Shown here: piece by piece, positions 56,501 through 64,000 of the stretch
Layout of the letters: each line of letters opens with the position of its first letter
How positions within the stretch are numbered: the stretch's first letter is position 1
DNA from: Mesorhabditis belari
Taxonomy: Eukaryota; Nematoda; Chromadorea; Rhabditida; Rhabditidae
Direction: 5' to 3'
DNA length: 64,000 bases
Assembly: GCA_958450365.1 (NCBI GenBank)
Contig: CAUEEP010000740.1
Coordinates: forward strand, 859,501 to 923,500
Program-made: the position numbers and the translations under genes
Notes under the pieces: generated by a model
What the model saw: the letters and a program-made list of their open reading frames with translations, nothing else
Databases searched by the model: none
Told to the model about the DNA's origin: nothing

Positions 56501-59500
56501 TTTGATACATTTTAGAATTGTTTGCTTTTGCTGAAAGGAAACTAATGATGTGATCAAGAATAATATTCCCTTTTGCAGAGAGACAGTCAACTCGTCTTTG
56601 CCACCGTTCACGCGAATAAAGAAGAATTGACGGAGGAATTGGCATCGGTCAGTATTTGATAACAAAAGGAAAAGTGATAGCTTTACAATTTACACAGCTT
56701 ATTTCCCAGTTATCTTACAATCATACCCTTGTTTTTCGTTTGAATCTCTTCCAGAATTACTTCAGTCACAAGCAAAATTCGAGGGATTTCCATTTTTTCT
56801 AAGACTTGACAAAACTTTGATCAACATATAGAAATAGAATCTAAAACCAAGCTTGCAAAGATTGATATGAATCTCAGATCGCTGAGTCATCGATCTGATA
56901 TTCATATCAATCTTTGAACTTTCTATTCCTCGATTCCAGGCAATGCAACGATTGTGGGCCGATTCGGGTGTTCGTGAGTGTTATCGACGAAGCAATGAAT
57001 ATCAGATCGATGACTCAGCGAAATAGTTCGTTTATTTGTGGATCCATAATTCAATTTCTCCAATTCAGCTTTTTTGGATAATCTTCCCCGATTATCGGCT
57101 CCGAATTATGTGCCCACCGAGCAAGATTTGTTGAGAACGAGGATAAAAACAACTGGCATTACTGAAGTGCTTTTCGAATTGAAAGGATTGACGTTCAGGT
57201 GGGCTACAGGAGTGCCAATAAAAATTGTTGATGCAAAGTTTTTAAACTTTGATGCTACCTTTGAAAAGAATAAGGTCAAGTTGAACCATGCCCTATTGTT
57301 AAAAGTGGCTAAGATTTATGAAAAGTTTGAGAACTCAAAGAAATCAAAACCGAAAACTTGTAGTCAGTCAATTTGAAAGTCCTTTTTATCGTAGCAACTG
57401 TTGAATTGTCTAGATTTATCTTCTAGATCCAAATTGAATGCTTTTCAGGGTGATCGACGTTGGCGGACAAAGATCGGAGAGGAAAAAATGGATACACTGC
57501 TTCGATAATGTTAATGCAATCATTTTCATCTCATCGCTTTCAGAATATGATCAGACATTGAGAGAAGACAATTGTACGGTGAGTCGGGGTTCTCATCGAG
57601 AAAAGAGCGCAGGAATCGATGCCAGAGTTAAGAGAAATGAGTCTTGATTGGCATTAGAACTTGTTCCTCTCAAACAATTGAGTTTCTAAATTGTGAGACT
57701 TTCAAAAACTACCGTACTCTTGGCTCTAGTTCTTCAATCAGATCAAACTTTTGGCCTGATATGGTAGTTTTTAAAAGTCAACAAATTTTAGAAATTTGAA
57801 TGCCCAGCAACTTGTCGATTGATTGAACTTTCCCTCCTTCAATACTCGTTTCAGAATCGAATGCAAGAATCGTTGAAATTGTTCGATTCAATCTGTAACA
57901 GTCCATGGTTTGCCGATATTCATTTCATTCTTTTCCTCAACAAAAAGGATCTTTTCGCTGAGAAAATTCAACGATCACCTCTAACGATTTGTTTCCCGGA
58001 ATATAAAGGTGAGATTCGAGAAATTGGTTTAAAGATCAAAGGAAACATTTAAGGGCAACAAAATCAGACAGAATGTATCAACTATATTCAATGGAAATTC
58101 GAACAGGTAATTGAGTAGTGAAATCGGGGTAAATGGGATTTGAGTGTATTCAAAACATATATGCCGTATTTATTATAATAGCATGCACTTCTATTTCTCA
58201 ATCATTTCACAAAATTGCTTCTATTAAAGGCTGCGCTTCTATTTTTCAGTGACTAAAAAAAATTGATGAAGTAGAAGTTCGTAGAAAGGAAACCTTTAGG
58301 TAACAACTAATTAAAAACAATTGAATGGTCAAAAAAAGCATTATTCTCGATTTCATTACCGTTAGAGTCATCGACTTCAATCGAGATGTCACTATCGCAG
58401 TCAATGCAAGAAAATGCAAGAAAAGCTACTGATTAAGCAATAATAATAATAATAATAATAATCTAAGAAAAACCCAAGCAAGAAAAATTCTTTGCTAAAG
58501 GATTGACTGCTAAAATATAAAACGTCAAAATGTTTAGTTATGAGAATTTTATGGCATACCGTATTTTCTCTAATAGTAGTGCAGCCCGGCGAGCCGAGTT
58601 AGTGACTATTTTACGGTTTCGAAGCTTTTGCAGAAGCTCAACACTCAAACCCCCCACTAGATCTCATCGTGAGCTACATTTTCCGACCCCACATCGATAG
58701 GTTCTGATAAACGGTTCTCGAGATTTCGAGCAATCTAGGCGACGCTCAGGGTGCACTACTATTAGAGAAAAGACGGTAATTTATCATAAGCTCTACGGAA
58801 TTTAACCTAGTCTAAGTTAAACATTCAATCCAAATAACCTCCTAATTACAAGAAAAGCTTATCAAAAATTGCCACTACTTATGCAAAACGAATGTGAAAG
58901 AATGCTATTTTTCTCAAGGAAATGGTTATATAACCTTATATTCTTAAAGACTCAAAACTCAGGGTATTCAGTCTACTAAACTGAATATCCATAGTTATTG
59001 TTTCTATTAGACGCTGCGCTTCTATTTTCCAACCACCACAAAATTGGTTCTATTAGAATCACTACCGTAAATACTGTAATAGTACCCCACCCCCATAATG
59101 ACGGTGCGAAGTGTTGCGTAGTCTAGCTTTGAGCGAGTTTTTCTCGACACTGTTTTATGCTACAATGCGCGCTTAGGTATCAAAAAATAGCGCTGAATTT
59201 CAGCTATTTTTTTGATACCAAAGACGCATTTTTTGAGAGTACGGGCGCTTTGAAAAAAAATGAAATATTAAAAAACTTTTGCGACTACGCGACTATACGA
59301 GGAGGGTGGGGTACTATTACGGTAAGTTATTAGATGTTACATTAATCCATAAACAACCCTAAACGTCCGAATGAACTAAAACCAAATTATTAAACCAATT
59401 AAACCCGAATCCCATCCCATAAAACGTTTAGATTTATGGGATGGGTACTATTAGAGTATTTACGATACGTTAATCCTTATGAAATCTGAATTGAAGACCA

Positions 59501-59715
59501 ATCTATAAAAGAAAAACTAATCTTTTTGAAAAGTATACTTCTTCAAATATTTTGATCATTTCAAATCTTCATCATTTTAGCTAAATCGATCATCTCAACG
59601 AGAGATTTATTGTCATCATACGTGTGCAACAGATACAAATAATGTGCAATTTGTATTGGATGCGTGTTTGGATATGATTATTGCAAAGAATTTGAAGAGT
59701 ATGGGATTGTGTTGA
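53591..59715 (+). CDS. Heterotrimeric G protein alpha subunit, Gi/o-like
   Basis: Eleven exons: 53591-53620, 53791-53878, 55262-55367, 55437-55515, 56579-56647, 56940-57025, 57069-57190, 57449-57578, 57855-58008, 58054-58106 and 59581-59715. The protein starts [20 protein letters not shown] (Gly2 for myristoylation, Cys4 for palmitoylation), then has [14 protein letters not shown] (P loop), [31 protein letters not shown] (switch I), [19 protein letters not shown] (switch II), [19 protein letters not shown] and the end NLKSMGLC. These GTPases couple seven-helix receptors to effectors at the plasma membrane. At 57,069 the T run is one base too long for the expected YFLDNLP frame. Introns are large (up to 1.5 kb) and mostly end CAG. 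I cannot say which worm gpa gene it corresponds to. Confidence 0.9.
53990..54082 (+). repeat. Short tandem repeat in G-alpha intron 2
   Basis: Three to four imperfect copies of 'gatcaactgattctatccag' (about 24-bp period) lie in a row. Confidence 0.65.
56856..57021. repeat. Nested inverted repeats linking a G-alpha intron with the next exon
   Basis: 56,856-56,872 and 56,900-56,916 are perfect 17-bp inverted repeats (caaagattgatatgaat). Inside them, 56,879-56,905 is the exact reverse complement (27 nt) of exon bases 56,995-57,021, which encode NEYQIDDSA. All lie within 170 bp, across the 3' splice site at 56,939. Confidence 0.9.
58557..58778. mobile_element. ~222-bp MITE in the last G-alpha intron
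   Basis: Left end taccgtattttctctaatag tagtgca, right end tgcactactattagagaaaa gacggta; no coding capacity. The outer TACCGTA and CTAATAG blocks tie it to the other ACCGTAA-type elements here. Confidence 0.8.
59063..59325. mobile_element. ~263-bp MITE in the last G-alpha intron
   Basis: Left end taccgtaaatactgtaatag taccccaccc, right end gggtggggtactattacggt aa. An internal palindrome surrounds ggtatcaaaaaata. The decayed element at 1,128-1,382 is related. Confidence 0.8.
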
Positions 59716-61274
59716 GTAAAAGAAAAGGAAAAGGAATTAGAAAAAAAAGAGGGAAATCTCTTGGATCTTATCTTTTGAGCGATCTTTCATGGATAATTTC
59801 AAGAAGAAAAAACTAGGTTCTCATGCTAGTTTTAAGAAAATATTGAATGTAAGAGAGTAGGGGATTCTTAAAAACCCAAAGGAATCGGTGCGCCAAATGG
59901 TGAAAGTTTACGAAATCATTTAAATTCAGGGGATTTTCAAAAACCTATCCTAATTTTGTTTGTTTCCAATTTGTGCATTAGTTTAAATTATTGTAAATTT
60001 CGCAAACCCAAGAGATTTCCCAAATTCGATTGCACTTTTTTTTTAATGCGAAACCTTAATCTAAACGAGCTTTTCCCCATGGTTGTGTGTATCCACGAGT
60101 TCGGGTAAATTTTTTCGCTATTTTTGTCAACTTGATTGTGATTTCTTTTTTCTTTTTTTTTTTGATTTCCCGAAATATTTGTTTGATTGCATTCAGATTC
60201 TCCGATGATTTCTCCTTCTTCACTTTTATTTTCTTTTCTTTTCTCACAATAGTTTTTCCACTTACTTGATCTGAGAAATCATCACGCAAATCTCTTCAAA
60301 TCTCTTCAAATATCCCTTTTTCATTCAAAACGATCTCCTTTTTCTTTTTTTCTTCTTTTTTTAAGCTTCCTTTTCTTCAAAACACTGATATTTATTCAAT
60401 TTCCTTTCGCCATTTCAAAAGCGTGTGTTGTTTTTTTTTTCTTTTGTTTGTTTTAAAGTTTTTCTTGTGTGACGAATAAAAACTGTCTTCCGCTCAATAT
60501 ACCCAAATATCGATTTATAAATTACGATTAGACAAGTGCAAAGCCCTTTTCACCTTTCCAGTGAGAACAATGTTTGGAAATCGAGATTTTCAAATGAAAA
60601 AGGGTTTAGTTTATTAACCAAATGTTAATTTTAGGCTTTACAAACCAACAAAACATCCTCCTTCTCTTCTTTAATTCAATTTTGTTCAAATTAAACAAGG
60701 AGCAATGAGAGTCATAATAAATTACGACTTCAGAGAGTAAACATGATTGTGTTTTTCGTTTTCTTAAAACGCAAAAGCTATTTGATTATCTAGCGCACTG
60801 AACGGACTAGGCAGTCCGTAGTTAAAATTAGATAAGAATTAGATAAGCCTGCATTTAGATAAGGAACGAACAGTGCCTGTCCTAGATGGATATCTATAGA
60901 AACCTTTGACAATAAAACTGGCTTAAGCGAGGCTTCTTGGTTTTAACCATAAGCCACTCGGATCGGACCCAGCTTTAAATTAAAGCCTATTCTATCCGGC
61001 TCTTTGTCAACACGAATGACAGGAGTGTTGTAGAAGGGTTTTGAAAATAAGTGCAAAATAAGAGAATCAAATTCCGACAAATATTGGATTACTTTTAACT
61101 TTTCAGAAAGTTCAAAATACAGGCAAGACAACAAAGAATTTGAGGGGAAAAGATTTGTGAGAGAGAGGAGGAAAGAGAAATGATAACGGGGTTCAAACAC
61201 TCAAAATATGCTCTATTCTTTCGTTTTCCATTCATTTCATTTTCATATTTTACTACAAAACTTCTTTTTCAACA
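59716..61274. other. Intergenic between the G-alpha and phospholipase genes
   Basis: T-rich stretches (60,130-60,470) and AT-rich sequence; no gene is supported. It presumably holds the G-alpha 3' UTR and the phospholipase promoter. Confidence 0.4.
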
Positions 61275-63960
61275 ATGCTTTATCGTCGAGTATTATTGAG
61301 GTGAGTCATCCATTCAAATTAATTTAGTTCTGATTCTTTTACAAAATACAAATTTCCAGGTAGCCAGCAAAAAAAGACCCGAGTTTGAGCATTTCCGTCA
61401 ATTACACGCAAGATGGGCGAATAAAGTTGAAGCTGGTGAGATTCGTGTACAGTAGATGTACAGTAGATGTAGAGTAGATGTACAGTAGATGTAGATGTAC
61501 AGTAGATGTAGATGTACAGTAGATGTAGATGTACAGTAGATGTCCAGTAGATATACAGTAGATGTACAGTACATATGCCATCGGGTCACCAAATGCATTT
61601 TAGCAAACGGCTTTTGTTTTCTATTGTATCCACGTTTTAGAAAACAAAACTCATTTGCTAGAATGCATTTGGCGACCCGATGACACATGTCTAGTGTACA
61701 GCTAGAGACGGACATGGCAAAAAAAAGTATAACACTTGCCTGTTCTTCTGGGTATTTTAAGTGGCAAAGCAAGTTTTAAATGAACAAGAGCCCAATCAGT
61801 TCTATTCGTCAATTTATATTCCATTCGACATTTCAGAATATCCCTTCGGATCTCCATCCTGTCCTTCCATTTCACCATCAAGCATCCATCCATTCTCCTC
61901 AAATAACGTCAATTCCCTCCATCCATCAAATATTCGAATCGTTGCTTCAATTGGAGATTCTTTAACGGTAAATAATCAATGCATTACACTATATCCTCAA
62001 AAAAAGGCCGGCCGGGCAACATTAGCCGAGAATTTCTCCGATTTGGATACAGAATATCGTGGGGTGAGCTTCGCAACGGGAAACGATGAAACTATCGATA
62101 AACAAGCTTCTCTGTTCAGTGAGTGAAATGGAAAAGATGATTTTTAGGAGTGAGGATTGATTCCAGATATAATATCCTCATTTTCTTCATCTCCTTTAAT
62201 TGGTGGAGCTATTGGATCAAATGTGGCGCGCAGTAATTATTCGAAAGATTGGGGTTTGAACCTAGCAATCTCGGGAGCTGTGGCCAATGATATTTATGCA
62301 CAGGTCAGAGGGGAAGGGGTTTATTGGCAATAATATTGATGTTTTATCGTCAGTGAATTGATTGCCAAATATTCCCAAACTAGTATCTTGAGCTCAATGT
62401 TAAAAGCTGATTTTTGAGCTTTAGCAGATGCTTAGCAAGATTTCAATTTCAATTATTCAATTATTCAATCTCAGGCTCAACACTTGGTCACGAAAATCCT
62501 TATCGATCACCCAGCCGACTTCAAAAATCGTGGAAATTCGTGAATCTTTTCATCGGCTCAAATGATCTCTGCAAAATATGCACAAATTCTGTAAGATATT
62601 TTATTTTATGAAATTTTCGAAATAATTGCTTCAGACTCGCTACGGACTGGAGAACTTTAAAGAGAAAATGACGAAAACTGTCAGATATTTGAGGTGAAAA
62701 TGGAGATGTGAAAATCTGGAGAAAAATCAAGAAATTTGCAGATCCAATCTCCCACGAACATATCTCAATATCGTCTTACCGATTCACGTTCAATTTCTCG
62801 TCGAAACACACCGATTTAGCGATTTTTGTGCCGATTTTCACAAGTAAAACGGGGGAAATTGGTGACGTGGTGATAGAAAAATTCAGAGTCTCATGCCCTT
62901 GTATCACAGTTTTATCAAAAGAGCAATTCACGAGGAATCAAAAAGATTTCGATGAATCGCTGAAGGGATTTTATGGTACGAATTCTATACTTTACTTAGA
63001 GACATGGGCTCAGACACAAAAATGGCGAACTGTCACACTAGAAACGCTTCGAACTTGCTTCAAATCTGCCGCATTGACATGATCTATAGCTCAAAAAATC
63101 GAGAATCTCAAGAGCTTTCGAATGGACTAAAACACACCAAAAAATGTGAATGCAAAAGAAAGTTACAGTGGTTTGTAGTCCTGACTCGAAACGGACCGTA
63201 CTCGCGCGTAGTCGAAGCGATCGAGGGAGGCTATCAGCCACTGTAGCTTTCTTTAGCATTGGTATTTTTGGGTGTACTTTGGTCCATTCGAAAGCTCTTG
63301 AGGTACTCTATCTTTTGAGCTATAAGATCATGTGAATGCGGCAGATTTGAAGCAAGTTCGAAGCGTTTGTAGGGCCATTTGTCTACTTTACTTTAAACTT
63401 TATCACCTTTAAGCATCCGATTATCAAACGGAGACTTTTGCCGTCTCGATTTCTCCGACAACCGCTTTGGATATCTTGCCGAGATACGAGGTTGGCTACA
63501 ATTTATGGATTGATTGCTCGGTGCTAAAGCATGATATTCTTCTTTGGAGTTGATTCACGACTTGGGAATTCTATTAGATCACAGCTCAAAAAATGGGAAC
63601 TTAGACTGATATTTGAATGTAAAAAATTCTTCTCTTACTGTAACTTGTTCGGGTGTTTTTCGTCGGTTTTTTTTTCGTTTCGTTTTTTTTCGGGTTTTTT
63701 CGCCAGTTTTTTTTCTCTTGCACAATCTCGAGACTGTAAAAGCCAAAACTTATAAAAAGAATAAAATTGAAGAATTGAACGTAAAGAGGATGAGTGGAAT
63801 GGCTTATTAGTCAGCTTATTATCGCCAGCTAGCTTATTAGTTAGAGGAATCATTTTACAGAATGGTCCAAATCTCGGAATCATCGCACTTGATTGTTTCC
63901 ATTTTTCGCGAGCAATGCAAGATGCAATGGCGAAGGCAATTTGGAGGAATGTTTTAGAGG
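61275..63960 (+). CDS. Phospholipase B1-like SGNH lipase, 3' end beyond window
   Basis: Exons at about 61,361-61,436, 61,837-61,968, 62,009-62,119, 62,167-62,304, 62,475-62,589, 62,636-62,691 and on to 63,860-63,960. Motifs: RIVASIGDSLT (SGNH block I, catalytic serine), TEYRGVSFATGNDETIDKQA, NLAISGAVANDI (block II), VNLFIGSNDLC (block III, GxND), LPRTYLNIVLPIHVQFL and ALDCFHFSRAMQDAMAKAIW (block V, Asp and His). This is the order found in animal PLB1 and its nematode relatives, secreted or membrane-bound lipases that remove both acyl chains from phospholipids. One A is missing in the run near 62,523 (before WKFVNLFIG). A foldback element lies between the FDESLKGFY exon and the next. The start is uncertain because the ATG exon at 61,275 does not join exon 2 in frame. 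Acceptors end CAG. Confidence 0.85.
61445..61691. repeat. Tandem repeat plus hairpin in a phospholipase intron
   Basis: 61,445-61,572 repeats 'gtacagtagatgtagat' units. It is directly followed by an inverted repeat (61,571-61,605 with 61,655-61,691: catcgggtcaccaaatgcat / atgcatttggcgacccgatg). A tandem array beside a small palindrome suggests a decayed MITE with a satellite-like expansion at its edge. Confidence 0.7.
63038..63373. mobile_element. ~335-bp foldback element in a phospholipase intron
   Basis: The left end aaacgcttcgaacttgcttc (continuing aaatctgccgcatt) has its complement at 63,340-63,373, and the inverted similarity continues inward for about 150 bp per arm (tagctcaaaa, ctttcgaatgga, ctacagtgg). 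There is almost no unique loop and no coding capacity. Confidence 0.85.
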
Positions 63961-64000
63961 TAAAATTGAGAAAAAAGATTGTTATATAGAGGATTTAGCA

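Noticed and set aside
61445..61572. CRISPR-like array
   Set aside because: Repeats are short, contiguous and lack unique spacers; the genome is eukaryotic and the array is intronic.

Overview
The window is a eukaryotic, AT-rich genome segment, almost certainly from a free-living rhabditid-type nematode. Evidence: multi-exon genes with mostly 40-70 nt introns; nematode orthologues such as mep-1, moma-1, psr-1, snpc-3 and ing-3; a chemoreceptor-type GPCR; a Ly6 protein of the nematode type; and a BEL/Pao retroelement. I cannot name the species. No CRISPR, plasmid or bacterial features are present.

Layout. 0-11 kb: tail of an unknown gene; a Ly6-like secreted or GPI-anchored protein with two alternative last exons; the coiled-coil tail of USO1/p115; a chemoreceptor GPCR cut off by a rearranged BEL/Pao element; rpn-7 (26S proteasome); and the C-terminal part of a VPS13-family gene. 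11-21.4 kb: a gene-fragment graveyard holding two rpl-12 pieces, two bub-1 pieces, a topoisomerase II piece, a NUP98-like piece, two related orphan genes, an acidic orphan, a nearly intronless 540-residue orphan, a large foldback element and a MITE. 22-36 kb: mep-1, phosphoserine phosphatase, IMP dehydrogenase, and a chimeric segmental duplication built from pieces of all three. 36-52.5 kb: adenosine deaminase, psr-1, moma-1, cct-3, rpl-32, snpc-3 and ing-3. 53-64 kb: a Gi/o-like G-alpha gene with large introns and a phospholipase B1-like gene that runs off the end.

The genes do not form one pathway. Closely spaced same-strand pairs (VPS13 piece/rpn-7, moma-1/psr-1, snpc-3/ing-3) look like candidate operons of housekeeping genes. 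The main points for a second look are: (i) two splice-acceptor styles, TTTTAG in housekeeping genes and TTTCAG in receptor, G-protein and lipase genes; (ii) extensive local duplication and shuffling of gene 3' ends; (iii) several MITE/foldback families; (iv) a 27-nt stretch in a G-alpha intron that is the exact reverse complement of part of the next exon; (v) many single-base indels in genes expected to be essential, which may be residual sequence errors. Exon borders were read by eye from splice signals and conserved protein motifs. No alignment or search was run.
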